35,661 bases of DNA from an uncultured Ulvibacter sp. (GCA_913063405.1 CAJXZB010000031.1:1-35661); one strand, 5' to 3'; shown: positions 24,309 to 33,189, counted from the first letter of the stretch. The notes: generated by a model not told the origin, from the sequence alone. Made by a program: numbers and translations.

Positions 24309-25958
24309 ATGAAAAACTTAATTCTAAGTGTTGCTATTTTATGTAGTAGCATGATATTCGCACAAGAGAACGGAAACTTCTTTGGAGGATTTGAATCAAA
24401 TTCGCAATGGCTTTTAGCTGATGACGGTATTGGTTTTGAAGCCCCTGAAGATCAATTTAGAGCCAATAACTACTTACAACTTAATTATAATTTAGGAAAA
24501 TTTACTGCAGGGGTACAATACGAGGCCTACCTGCCATCTTCCTTGCTTGGATATTCTCCAATATACGATGGCAAGAATAACATTGGAACCTACTTCCTAA
24601 ATTTTAAAAATGAAACCTTGGATATTACTGGAGGGTTTTTTTATGAGCAATTTGGAAGTGGACTTATTCTCCGTTCGTGGGAAGATCGCCAATTAGGCGT
24701 TAATAATGCACTAAAAGGAGCTCGTATAAATTTCAAACCTACAAATTATCTAGATCTTACCGGTGTTTTTGGGCAACAACGAAATGGATTTGAAGTATCA
24801 ACAGGTACAATTCAAGGTATTGATGCCAATATTGATGTGAGTGACGCGCTTAAACTTGAAAAAATAGATATTCAAGTAGGCGCTAGTTACGTTGGTAGAT
24901 ACCAAGACCGAGGAACGAATGACACCATTCCAAGTACAGTAAATGCATATGGAGGGAGACTTGACTTTGTCTTCGGAAAATTCTTTGGAGGAGTTGAAGC
25001 AATTACCAAAGATCCAGATGCTGTAGCTAATGAGGGGGCCTTAGTTTCTAACAAATTATATGACGGAACAGCACTGCTAGTGAATGCTGGATTCGCGAAG
25101 AAAGGCTTGGGTATTAATGCTACGTTTAGGCGTCTAGAGAATTTTAGTTTTTATAGCGATCGTTTGGCCGAGGGAAACACTTTCAACCAGCAAATAATCA
25201 ACTATGTTCCAGCTTTGACCAAACAACAGGATTACCTTTTAACCAATATATATGTATACAATTCTCAACCTAGATTGGTCATTGAATCTGTAAATCAAAC
25301 TTCTGGTGAAGTAGGATCTCAAGTAGATATCTTTTATTCATTGCCAAAAGGAAGCGCCCTTGGCGGTAAATATGGCACCAAAATCGCAGGTAATTTTTCA
25401 TATTGGGCAGGTTTGGATGCGGAGTACAATATTCCTAACAGATGGTATGAAGCAAAATTTATTGGTCAAGGGGATCGTTTGTTTAGAGATATAAGTATTG
25501 AAATTAAGAAACGTATATCAAAGAAATTCAATACTGTACTAACCTTTCAAGATGTGATTATTGATAAAGGTGTAAGTCAAGGTGGCCCTATTGGGACACA
25601 GGGAGATATTAAAGCTAAAATTGCTGTTGTTGAAGGAACATACCGTCTTGGAGGTGGTAAATCAACCAGACTTGTTGTTCAGCACCTTTGGTCTGAACAA
25701 GATAGAAAAAACTGGGTGGCGAGTGTGCTAGAATTTAACTTAACTTCAAACTTGGCCTTATATGTTGCAGATGCCTATAATTATGAAGGCGAAGGTAAAG
25801 TTCATTACTATAATATTGGAGGAAGTTATTCCAAAGGAAGAACCCGCCTAGGCATGAACTATGGACGCCAAAGAGGTGGTTTAATATGTGTTGGAGGAGT
25901 TTGTCGATTTGTTCCTGAGAACACTGGAGTGAGCGCCAATCTTACTGTTACATTCTAA
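24309..25958 (+). CDS. DUF6029 outer-membrane beta-barrel candidate
   Basis: The 549-residue protein has a signal peptide (SVAILCSSMIFAQ) and then repeated amphipathic strands rich in Tyr, Phe and Gly (for example NNYLQLNYNLGKFTAGVQYE and GTYFLNFKNETLDITGGFFY), ending in phenylalanine (NLTVTF), a typical outer-membrane barrel C-terminus. I recognise it as the family called DUF6029, of unknown function. Two cysteines close together near the end (ICVGGVCRF, about 533-539) could form a disulfide. It follows the TlpA gene, which could reduce or shuffle that pair. Confidence 0.75.
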   Translation: MKNLILSVAILCSSMIFAQENGNFFGGFESNSQWLLADDGIGFEAPEDQFRANNYLQLNYNLGKFTAGVQYEAYLPSSLLGYSPIYDGKNNIGTYFLNFKNETLDITGGFFYEQFGSGLILRSWEDRQLGVNNALKGARINFKPTNYLDLTGVFGQQRNGFEVSTGTIQGIDANIDVSDALKLEKIDIQVGASYVGRYQDRGTNDTIPSTVNAYGGRLDFVFGKFFGGVEAITKDPDAVANEGALVSNKLYDGTALLVNAGFAKKGLGINATFRRLENFSFYSDRLAEGNTFNQQIINYVPALTKQQDYLLTNIYVYNSQPRLVIESVNQTSGEVGSQVDIFYSLPKGSALGGKYGTKIAGNFSYWAGLDAEYNIPNRWYEAKFIGQGDRLFRDISIEIKKRISKKFNTVLTFQDVIIDKGVSQGGPIGTQGDIKAKIAVVEGTYRLGGGKSTRLVVQHLWSEQDRKNWVASVLEFNLTSNLALYVADAYNYEGEGKVHYYNIGGSYSKGRTRLGMNYGRQRGGLICVGGVCRFVPENTGVSANLTVTF

Positions 25959-25968
25959 ATTAGTATAA

Positions 25969-26030
25969 AATTTATTAATCATAAAAAAAGCTTCCAGATA
26001 TCTGGAAGCTTTTTTTATGATTAATAAATT
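25969..26030. terminator. 62-bp perfect palindrome, bidirectional terminator
   Basis: Bases 25969-25999 and 26000-26030 are exact reverse complements with no spacer, 31 bases per arm, centred on GATATC. Each side has a seven-base A or T run next to the GC-richer core, so it can end transcription from both convergent genes: the DUF6029 gene, which stops 11 bases before, and the T9SS cargo gene, which stops eight bases after. The symmetry continues well past the terminator core into AT-rich flanks. Confidence 0.85.
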
Positions 26031-26037
26031 CTATGTC

Positions 26038-26766
26038 TTAGTTTATCACAACTTTTTCGGTATGAGATACTCCTCTGTTGTTTTCAAAATGCAAAATATA
26101 CATTTGAGCACTTAAATTAGACATATTGATTTGTTGTCTTCCAATATTCAATTTTTCAGACCTCACAAGCTTTCCTTGCAAATTATAAACATTCATAACC
26201 ATTTCTTCCACAACTTCAATTGTAAGTTCATTAGAAGAAGAGTTAAACAATTCAACATTCAACTGGTTCACATCATTTAGACCTAAAAGAGGGTCGTATT
26301 TATAAGTTATAGTTAAATCATCACCAATTTCATCACCATTAGTATCTATTTGAAAAAATCTAAACACATACTCTACAGGGTCTGTTCCATTTCCACTTTC
26401 GGCATTTGCCAAGTGATTTCCTTCTAGCGTTTGCTCACCAGGTAAAACTTCAACATAATTTGCATTTGGCGGAAATTGTTGCCCTATCGTTATACCTGTA
26501 TAGCAAAGGCCAAAACATATTTCGAACAAAGAACCATCTGCGTTAATAGCACTTACAAACTCTGCTTTCATCCTTATTGGATCTGTCGTAGAAGTATTGT
26601 TAACATAGAATTCATAAGATGCAGAAGGGTCGGCGGGTAAGTAACCACCAAAAACAAGTTCCTGTCCGTCCGAAATTAAATTACCATCATGATCCTCCAT
26701 AGTAAACTGGGCATTCATCCCAAGAGCTACCAAGAATAAGCTTAAAAAAAAGAATTTCTGTTTCAT
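26038..26766 (-). CDS. small secreted protein with T9SS sorting domain
   Basis: The 242-residue protein has a signal peptide (LFLVALGMNAQ) and a central beta-rich region about 130 residues long with no recognised family; it mentions SYEFYVNNTSTTDPIRMKAE and an EICFGLCYTG segment with two cysteines. The last 70 residues (EEMVMNVYNLQGKLVRSEKL, then QQINMSNLSAQMYILHFENN) match the type A T9SS C-terminal sorting domain. It should cross the outer membrane through T9SS and be released or anchored at the surface. It has its own promoter (26797-26804) and shares the palindromic terminator. Confidence 0.85.
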   Translation of the reverse strand: MKQKFFFLSLFLVALGMNAQFTMEDHDGNLISDGQELVFGGYLPADPSASYEFYVNNTSTTDPIRMKAEFVSAINADGSLFEICFGLCYTGITIGQQFPPNANYVEVLPGEQTLEGNHLANAESGNGTDPVEYVFRFFQIDTNGDEIGDDLTITYKYDPLLGLNDVNQLNVELFNSSSNELTIEVVEEMVMNVYNLQGKLVRSEKLNIGRQQINMSNLSAQMYILHFENNRGVSHTEKVVIN

Positions 26767-26796
26767 TTTAATCGTTTTTTAGTATATTATTATCCT

Positions 26797-26804
26797 CAAA
26801 AGTA
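26797..26804 (-). promoter_or_regulatory. -7 element for the minus-strand T9SS cargo gene
   Basis: On the minus strand this reads TACTTTTG, a perfect TAnnTTTG match, about 30 bases before the start codon at 26766. The -33 element is not clear. Confidence 0.5.
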
Positions 26805-26984
26805 TAAAATCTAATTTAAACAGCATTGAGACTTTCCTTTATTTTTTTTGTGAATAACGACTAGTCCCCGCGATAGCACGCCACATCTTACTTTCGAATA
26901 TTCTATAGGAGCACTAGGCTAGTATAGTGATTTTCATACATTTATATTTTTCCACTTCTATTTTACATTTCGCCTCAAAAAAAG

Positions 26985-26992
26985 TATATTTG
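26985..26992 (+). promoter_or_regulatory. -7 element of the first tandem Omp28-like gene
   Basis: TATATTTG, a perfect match to TAnnTTTG, lies 40 bases before the start codon at 27033. No convincing -33 TTG is present. Confidence 0.55.
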
Positions 26993-27032
26993 TTACAACT
27001 AAAGAATTTTAAGAATCTAAAAAATTACTACT

Positions 27033-27182
27033 ATGATTAAAAAATTAACCACACTTTTGGCATTTGTCGCAATTGGGTTTACCTCTTTCGGTCAAACAAT
27101 TGTTTCGACATCTCCAGAAAATAAAAACGTAATTCTTGAGGAATTCACAGGTATTCACTGTGTGTTTTGCCCTCAAGGTCAT
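27033..27182 (+). repeat. 150-bp block identical to 28919-29068
   Basis: The first 50 codons, from the start through the signal peptide to CVFCPQGH, are identical base for base to those of copy 2, and identity stops abruptly after codon 50. Only four bases of identity extend upstream of the ATG. Recent gene conversion explains this best. Confidence 0.9.
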
Positions 27183-28718
27183 ACCATTGCACAGGGAATT
27201 AAGGATGCAAACCCAGACGATGCCTTTCTTGTCAATATCCATGTAGGTAGTTTTGCCAATCCAAGCTCTGGAGAACCTGATTTCAGAACACCTTATGGTT
27301 CTGCTATCGCTGGCCAATCTGGTCTATTAGGATATCCAGCAGGAACTGTGAATCGTACCAATTTTCCTGGTTTAGAACAAGGTAACTCTGGAACCACTGC
27401 AATGAGCAGAGGTAGCTGGGTTAATGCATCAAATCAAACTTTAGCTCTAGGTTCTTATTTGAATGTTGGTGTTGAAGCTGATATAAATGTAACAACTAGT
27501 GAAATAACAGTTCATGTAGAAGCCTTTTACACTGGCAATAGTCCAGAAGGAACTAACTTGCTAAATGTGTTCTTACTTCAAAACAACACTTTGGGGCCAC
27601 AAACAGGTGGAAATATGGGTGATCAATATGTACACCAACATAGATTTGTAGATGTTCTTACTGGACAATGGGGAATTAGCTTACCTACAACTACCACCAG
27701 TACTTTTGTTGATGAGACATATAATTTTAACATCCCGCCAGATTATAATGGAGTTCCTGTAGAATTAGCAGATATGGAAGTTGTCGCTTTTATTGCTGAA
27801 ACACATCAAACGATTCCAAGTGGAAGTGGTGCCAAACCAACTTTCTCTGGATTTGATCATGCAAATGACGCATATGCTAGATACGCTGAAGAAATCGATG
27901 ACCAATGTGGATTTGACCTTACCCCTAGTGTAAATGTTCAAAATGTAGGTGGAGATGATATTACTTCTTTGGCAATTGATTATTCTGTAAATGGTGGGCC
28001 AATTGAAACACATAACTGGACTGGAACCCTTGTGCCTTTGCAACATGAAACCATTGAATTGCCTGGTATTTCATATACGATAGGGCAAACAAATGATGTA
28101 GTCATAACATTACAGAGTGACGAAGAAAATTCAAACAATGAAGTGACGGCTAGTTTCGAAAAATCAATTGAAGGAACAAATGACTGTACACTAATTCTAA
28201 ATACCGATAATGGAGGAAGTCAATGTACTTGGGAACTTTTTAATTCAGCCGGTACACTGGTTTATAGTGGTGGCCCTTATGGAAATAATGAAAATAATAA
28301 CATCCCGTTAACGTTACCTGGAGACTGTTATGAGTTTAACCTCTATGATAGCGCTGGTAATGGTGGAGGATCTGTAATTTTACATGATTCAAACAATGAT
28401 ATCATGTACGGAACTAGTGGAAATTATGGTGAAGGTGAAACCGCTTACTTTTCAACAGACGGTTTCTTAGGGTTGTCTGACAGCGTTCTTGAAAACATTA
28501 GCATCTATCCTAATCCTGCAACAACAGTTTTAAATATTGAAAATGCTGAAAACTCTTCTATTGAAGTTTATAATATGTTAGGGCAGTCATTATACTCTAA
28601 AAACAACATTTCTTTAAGTGAACAAGTGGGTGTATCTCATCTTTCTCAGGGAACTTATTTTGTGAAAATAACAAATGGAAATGCAATTAAAACGAGTAAG
28701 TTTATTGTAACAAAATAG
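27033..28718 (+). CDS. Omp28-like T9SS cargo protein, tandem copy 1
   Basis: The 561-residue protein has a signal peptide (ending near SFG-Q, residue 20) and an Omp28-like first half beginning VILEEFTGIHCVFCPQGH, with a thioredoxin-type CVFC pair (C43, C46). It continues through EPDFRTPYGSAI and GYPAGTVNRTNFPG. A CARDB-like segment follows (about 285-375), then a domain with QCTWELFNSAGTLVYSGGPY (about 390-470), and a type A T9SS sorting domain in the last 75 residues (SIYPNPATTVLNIENAENSS). It should be exported to the cell surface. It has its own promoter and terminator. The first 150 bases are identical to those of copy 2, while the rest is clearly diverged. Confidence 0.9.
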   Translation: MIKKLTTLLAFVAIGFTSFGQTIVSTSPENKNVILEEFTGIHCVFCPQGHTIAQGIKDANPDDAFLVNIHVGSFANPSSGEPDFRTPYGSAIAGQSGLLGYPAGTVNRTNFPGLEQGNSGTTAMSRGSWVNASNQTLALGSYLNVGVEADINVTTSEITVHVEAFYTGNSPEGTNLLNVFLLQNNTLGPQTGGNMGDQYVHQHRFVDVLTGQWGISLPTTTTSTFVDETYNFNIPPDYNGVPVELADMEVVAFIAETHQTIPSGSGAKPTFSGFDHANDAYARYAEEIDDQCGFDLTPSVNVQNVGGDDITSLAIDYSVNGGPIETHNWTGTLVPLQHETIELPGISYTIGQTNDVVITLQSDEENSNNEVTASFEKSIEGTNDCTLILNTDNGGSQCTWELFNSAGTLVYSGGPYGNNENNNIPLTLPGDCYEFNLYDSAGNGGGSVILHDSNNDIMYGTSGNYGEGETAYFSTDGFLGLSDSVLENISIYPNPATTVLNIENAENSSIEVYNMLGQSLYSKNNISLSEQVGVSHLSQGTYFVKITNGNAIKTSKFIVTK

Positions 28719-28738
28719 TCACATTACCTACTTTTTAG

Positions 28739-28783
28739 AAGACTCTGAAACTGAATCCTACATTCATTTTCGGAGTCTTTTCT
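28739..28783 (+). terminator. terminator after tandem copy 1
   Basis: A stem of seven pairs (28739-28745 with 28773-28779), extended past one mismatch, is followed by T residues. It lies about 20 bases past the stop codon. Confidence 0.7.
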
Positions 28784-28873
28784 ATTATTAACCTACCTGT
28801 TTACTAGAGGATTAAACCCATCAAATTATCTAAAAAAGCCTTGATTTTCTACAAATATGTGGTGTCAAATAAT

Positions 28874-28881
28874 TATATTTG
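28874..28881 (+). promoter_or_regulatory. -7 element of the second tandem Omp28-like gene
   Basis: TATATTTG, identical to the element of copy 1, lies 37 bases before the start codon at 28919. Together with the terminator upstream it suggests that each copy is a separate transcript. Confidence 0.55.
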
Positions 28882-28918
28882 ATTTTCTAAAGTATTTAAA
28901 ATCTAAAAAACTTTTACT

Positions 28919-29068
28919 ATGATTAAAAAATTAACCACACTTTTGGCATTTGTCGCAATTGGGTTTACCTCTTTCGGTCAAACAATTGTTTCGACATCTC
29001 CAGAAAATAAAAACGTAATTCTTGAGGAATTCACAGGTATTCACTGTGTGTTTTGCCCTCAAGGTCAT
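28919..29068 (+). repeat. 150-bp block identical to 27033-27182
   Basis: This is the second copy of the identical 5' tract described at 27033. After codon 50 the genes differ at once (AIAQAI versus TIAQGI) and stay diverged across most of their length. Confidence 0.9.
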
Positions 29069-30610
29069 GCCATCGCACAGGCAATTAAGGATACAAACTC
29101 AGATAATATATTTCTAATAAACATACACTCTGGTAGTTTCGCAAACCCCAGTGGTAATGAACCTGATTTTAGAACACCTTTTGGTCAAGAAATTGACAAT
29201 CAATCTGGACTGGCAGGATATCCAGCAGGAACGGTAAACCGTCGTAACTTTCCAGGTCTTGAGCAAGGAAGTTCTGGAAGTACCGCAATTGGAAGAAATG
29301 GATGGGGCCAAGCCGCAAGTATTCTGCTTCCTGAAGGATCTTATGTAAACGTTGCTGTTGAAGCTGCTGTGGATGTTGGAAACCGTGAAATTGTTATTCA
29401 CGTCGAAGGATATTACACAGATGACAGCCCAGAAGGTACAAATATGTTAAATGTTGCCTTACTTCAAAACAACACCTTAGGACCGCAAACAGGTGGGGGT
29501 ATGGGTAATAATTATGTGCACCAACACAGAATGGTTTATATGATTACAGGTCAATGGGGCATGTCTATTCCTACTACTACTTCTACTACTTTTGTTGACG
29601 AAACATTCACATATACGGTTCCTGCAGATTACAATGGGGTACCTGCAGAAATGGAAGACCTTGAAGTGGTAGCTTTTATTGCGGAAACTCAACAATTAAT
29701 TCCGAGCGGTAGTGGAGCGCATCCAACTTTTACCAATTTACCTTTGGCTAACGATACAAGCGTTCAACTAATTGAAGATATTAATGATCAATGTGGTCTT
29801 GATTTTGGCCCAAGAGTTAAAATTCAAAATAGAGGAAATAACACACTGACGTCTGTAGATTTTGAATACAGCGTGAACTCTGGAACACCTGCCAATTACA
29901 CTTGGACAGGAAGTTTGGACTCTTATCAAGTAACTACAGTTCAATTACCTGGTATTCCATATACTATCCAGTCTTCAAATACCGTAGAAGTTTCGGTATC
30001 CAATGATGATGATAATTCGAATAATACTGCTACAAACACCTTTGGAGAAACATCTTTAGGGTCTACAAATTACCTGACATTACTGTTAAACACAGACGGT
30101 AATGGAGATGAAACTACTTGGACCATAAAAGATCCTACAGGAACAGTAATAGCAAGTGGTGGTCCTTACGCCGATAACACAACTGTAAATCAGGATATCG
30201 ATCTCGCAGTTGGAGGTTGTCACGAGTTTAGAGTAATTGACGCAGGTGGAAACGGAAGTGGGTCTATCGTGCTTTACGATAGTAACGATGATGTGATTTA
30301 TAATACTACTGGAGTTTACGGAGCTGGCGAAGGAACATCTTTTATTTCGGATGGTATCTTAGGTCTTGAATCAAACAGCTTGGAAACTGTTAGTATTTAT
30401 CCAAACCCTGCTACAACCGTAATAAATGTTCAAAATGCTGAAAATTCCACTATTGAAGTATACAATATACTTGGACAAACCTTATATAGCAAGACTAACA
30501 TTTCATTAAATGAGCAAGTAAATGTTTCTCATCTTACCGAAGGAACTTACTTTATGAAAATCACGAATGGTGATGCTGTAAAGACTAGCAAGTTTATTGT
30601 GGCGAAATAA
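28919..30610 (+). CDS. Omp28-like T9SS cargo protein, tandem copy 2
   Basis: The 563-residue protein has the same architecture as copies 1 and 3: signal peptide, EEFTGIHCVFCPQGH with C43/C46, Omp28-like block (EPDFRTPFGQEIDNQSGLAG then YPAGTVNRRNFPG), CARDB-like segment, TWTIKDPTGTVIASGGPY domain, and a T9SS sorting domain from SIYPNPATTVINVQNAENST. Residues 1-50 are identical at the DNA level to copy 1, whereas its sorting domain is almost the same as that of copy 3. It lacks the cysteine pair that copy 1 has in the domain before the sorting signal (NDCTL, SQCTW) but keeps one in GGCHEF. It is a mosaic of its neighbours. Confidence 0.9.
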   Translation: MIKKLTTLLAFVAIGFTSFGQTIVSTSPENKNVILEEFTGIHCVFCPQGHAIAQAIKDTNSDNIFLINIHSGSFANPSGNEPDFRTPFGQEIDNQSGLAGYPAGTVNRRNFPGLEQGSSGSTAIGRNGWGQAASILLPEGSYVNVAVEAAVDVGNREIVIHVEGYYTDDSPEGTNMLNVALLQNNTLGPQTGGGMGNNYVHQHRMVYMITGQWGMSIPTTTSTTFVDETFTYTVPADYNGVPAEMEDLEVVAFIAETQQLIPSGSGAHPTFTNLPLANDTSVQLIEDINDQCGLDFGPRVKIQNRGNNTLTSVDFEYSVNSGTPANYTWTGSLDSYQVTTVQLPGIPYTIQSSNTVEVSVSNDDDNSNNTATNTFGETSLGSTNYLTLLLNTDGNGDETTWTIKDPTGTVIASGGPYADNTTVNQDIDLAVGGCHEFRVIDAGGNGSGSIVLYDSNDDVIYNTTGVYGAGEGTSFISDGILGLESNSLETVSIYPNPATTVINVQNAENSTIEVYNILGQTLYSKTNISLNEQVNVSHLTEGTYFMKITNGDAVKTSKFIVAK

Positions 30611-30640
30611 CAAAGTAGCTACTTAATTATTTTATTGGCT

Positions 30641-30675
30641 CCGAATATAACGTAAAGTTATTTTCGGGGTTTTTA
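30641..30675 (+). terminator. terminator after tandem copy 2
   Basis: Arms of 11 bases (30641-30651 and 30657-30667) pair with one mismatch around a 5-base loop, followed by a GG and five T residues. It lies 30 bases past the stop codon. Confidence 0.75.
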
Positions 30676-30723
30676 TGGCTATTAATTTTACAGATTACCA
30701 CACTTTAACCAAAAACCATAATT

Positions 30724-32412
30724 ATGAGACAAAAATTAACTACAATTTTAGTAATCCTTTTAACGGGACTAGGTGCTTTTGCACAAACAATCGTATCAAC
30801 CTCACCTGAGGACAGAAAAGTGGTGCTAGAAGAATTTACAGGTATTCATTGTGTATATTGTCCTCAAGGACATGTCATTGCGCAGGGAATTAAGGATGCA
30901 AATCCTGATACCGTTTTTTTAATTAATATTCATACTGGTAGCTATGCTAACCCAAGTTCTGGAGAACCAGACTTTAGAACGCCTTTTGGCAGCGCAATCG
31001 CCAGTCAATCCGGACTTGTTGGCTATCCTGCTGGAACCGTTAATCGTCAAAATTTTCCTGGTATGGAGCAAGGAGCCTCAGGTACCACTGCAATGAGCAG
31101 AGGTAGCTGGGTTAATGCATCAAATCAAACCTTAGCTGATGGTTCTTATGTAAATGTAGGAGTTGAAGCCACAGTAGATGTGCAGACGAACGAGATGATA
31201 ATTCATGTTGAAGGATTCTATACTGGAGATAGTCCAGAAGGAACAAATATGCTAAATATTGCGTTGCTTCAAAATAATACAACAGGACCTCAAACGGGTG
31301 GTGGTATGGGTGATCAATATGTACACCAGCATAGGTTAGTTGATATGATCACTGGACAATGGGGAGTTTCAATTCCCACAACCACTACAGATACTTTTGT
31401 CGATGAAACATTTACACATACAGTTCCAGCTGACTACAATGGCGTTCTTGTTGAATTGGCAGACCTGGAAGTGGTAGCGTTTATTACTGAAACGCAACAA
31501 CTCGTTTCGAGCGGTAGTGGTTGCTATCCTACATTCACTGGAATTACGCTAGTTAATGATGCGAACTTAAGATATATAGAAGATGAAGCCGCTAGCTGTT
31601 CTGGTATTGTAACTCCAAAAGTGAATGTTCAAAATACGGGTCAAAATCCTATTACATCCCTGGATATTACCTATTCAATAAATTCTGGAACAGAAATGGT
31701 TTACAACTGGACAGGGAACCTTACATCGCTGCAAAACGAAACGATTGAGTTGCCAGAATTGAGTTATTCAACGCAAAGCTCTAATACAATAGCTGTTTCC
31801 ATTCCAAACGATGATGAAAACACCAATAACAACGCTTCAATATCTTTTGACCAAGCTTTAGACGCAACATCTACGATTGACATGGAGCTAAATACAGATA
31901 ATTACGGAAGTGAAGTTAGATGGAACGTAACAGATTTTGAAGGTATCGTTTTATACAATGGAGGTCCTTATGGAAATAACCAGACCATTAACGAAACTTT
32001 TAACTTACCTGAAAGCTGTTATACTTTTAACCTAATTGACACCTACGGTGACGGAGGAGGAGCTGTAACACTTACAGATTCTGATGGCATTGAAGTTTTC
32101 TATACAAATGGGGCTTATGGATCTGGAGAGTCTAAAAATTTCTCTACTGATGGATTCATAGTACTGGGCTTAGGCGATAGCGCTTTAGAAGCGGTTAGTA
32201 TTTATCCAAACCCAGCGACTTCGGTATTAAATATTCAAAATGTGGAAAATTCCACTATTGAAGTATATAATATACTTGGACAAACCATATATAGCAAAAC
32301 TAACATTTCATTAAATGAGCAAGTAAATGTGTCTCATCTTACTAAAGGAACTTACTTTGTGAAAATCACGAATGGTGATGCCGTTAAAACTAGCAAGTTT
32401 ATTAAAGGCTAA
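30724..32412 (+). CDS. Omp28-like T9SS cargo protein, tandem copy 3
   Basis: The 562-residue paralogue has a different signal peptide (MRQKLTTILVILLTGLGAFA) and the active-site variant CVYC (C43, C46) in EEFTGIHCVYCPQGH. The Omp28-like, CARDB-like and RWNVTDFEGIVLYNGGPY domains follow in the same order, with a type A T9SS sorting domain at the end (from SIYPNPATSVLNIQNVENST). A 47-bp stretch (31084-31130) is identical to copy 1 (27393-27439), and the sorting domain is nearly that of copy 2. It ends FIKG rather than FIV-(A/T)K. Own terminator at 32440-32467; no clear promoter, so partial read-through from copy 2 is possible. Confidence 0.9.
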   Translation: MRQKLTTILVILLTGLGAFAQTIVSTSPEDRKVVLEEFTGIHCVYCPQGHVIAQGIKDANPDTVFLINIHTGSYANPSSGEPDFRTPFGSAIASQSGLVGYPAGTVNRQNFPGMEQGASGTTAMSRGSWVNASNQTLADGSYVNVGVEATVDVQTNEMIIHVEGFYTGDSPEGTNMLNIALLQNNTTGPQTGGGMGDQYVHQHRLVDMITGQWGVSIPTTTTDTFVDETFTHTVPADYNGVLVELADLEVVAFITETQQLVSSGSGCYPTFTGITLVNDANLRYIEDEAASCSGIVTPKVNVQNTGQNPITSLDITYSINSGTEMVYNWTGNLTSLQNETIELPELSYSTQSSNTIAVSIPNDDENTNNNASISFDQALDATSTIDMELNTDNYGSEVRWNVTDFEGIVLYNGGPYGNNQTINETFNLPESCYTFNLIDTYGDGGGAVTLTDSDGIEVFYTNGAYGSGESKNFSTDGFIVLGLGDSALEAVSIYPNPATSVLNIQNVENSTIEVYNILGQTIYSKTNISLNEQVNVSHLTKGTYFVKITNGDAVKTSKFIKG

Positions 32413-32439
32413 AACCAAATAACATTAACTTTCTTGGAG

Positions 32440-32467
32440 CTCCTCTCATTTTTTTGGGAGGAGTTTT
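32440..32467 (+). terminator. terminator between tandem copy 3 and rsmG
   Basis: A 6-bp stem (32440-32445 with 32458-32463) with a T-rich loop is followed by four T residues. It lies in the 69-base gap between two convergent genes. Confidence 0.6.
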
Positions 32468-32481
32468 AGTTTTACTAAAGG

Positions 32482-33111
32482 TTAACCCTTGTACTTCATA
32501 GGAAGATGCACTACACTTTTGGTTTCATAAAAGTCTTCTTCAAAATAATCACTTAAAGAATAAATCTTTGCTGTTTTGAAAATCGCTAACTCTTCGGTTA
32601 AATCACCTCCTTTTAAATACAGAATCCCATTCTTAAGATCATGTCTACTTTCTTTCTTGATACGACCTTTAACCCAACGTGTAAACGTTTCCATTCGGGC
32701 AACGGCCCTACTCACAATAAAATCGTACGTATCAGAAACAGTTTCGACTCTTGCGTTCGTGATTCTAACATTTTTCAAGCCAAGACCACTTGAAACTTCT
32801 TCCACCACTTTAATCTTTTTACCGATACTATCCACCAAATGAAAATGACTCTCAGGAAATAATATGGCCAACGGAATTCCTGGAAAACCCCCGCCAGTTC
32901 CAACATCTAATACCCTAGCCTCTGCAAGAAAGGGCTGAACCCTTGCAATCCCCAATGAATGAAGTACATGACGAAGATATAATTCATCGATATCCTTGCG
33001 TGAAACAACGTTTATTTTAAGGTTCCAATCCTCGTATAGTTTCGAGAGCTCCCGAAATTGATTTAATTGTAATTCAGAAAGGTTAGGAAAATATTTTAAA
33101 AGTAGATCCAT
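32482..33111 (-). CDS. rsmG: 16S rRNA (guanine-527-N7)-methyltransferase
   Basis: RsmG (GidB) methylates N7 of G527 in 16S rRNA using S-adenosylmethionine; its loss gives low-level streptomycin resistance in other bacteria. The 209-residue length is normal. Family motifs are LYEDWNLKINVVSRKDIDEL with LRHVLHSL, the SAM-binding VLDVGTGGGFPGIPLAI at about 67-83, FHLVDSIGKKIKVVEEV, and DFIVSRAVARM. The start at 33111 is preceded by a good -7 element. It is divergent from the desaturase gene. Confidence 0.97.
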   Translation of the reverse strand: MDLLLKYFPNLSELQLNQFRELSKLYEDWNLKINVVSRKDIDELYLRHVLHSLGIARVQPFLAEARVLDVGTGGGFPGIPLAILFPESHFHLVDSIGKKIKVVEEVSSGLGLKNVRITNARVETVSDTYDFIVSRAVARMETFTRWVKGRIKKESRHDLKNGILYLKGGDLTEELAIFKTAKIYSLSDYFEEDFYETKSVVHLPMKYKG

Positions 33112-33127
33112 GTTAAATTATGAATGA

Positions 33128-33135
33128 CAAAAGTA
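33128..33135 (-). promoter_or_regulatory. -7 element of the rsmG promoter
   Basis: On the minus strand this reads TACTTTTG, a perfect TAnnTTTG match 16 bases before the start codon, implying a very short leader. Confidence 0.5.
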
Positions 33136-33189
33136 GGATTTCTTTAATAATTTTATGATATCAAACATCTGTTTTACACAATAGATGCG

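Noticed and set aside
27033..32412. Tandem repeats as a composite transposon or insertion sequences
   Set aside because: The repeated units are secreted proteins with CxxC and sorting domains; there is no transposase, no terminal inverted repeat and no target duplication.
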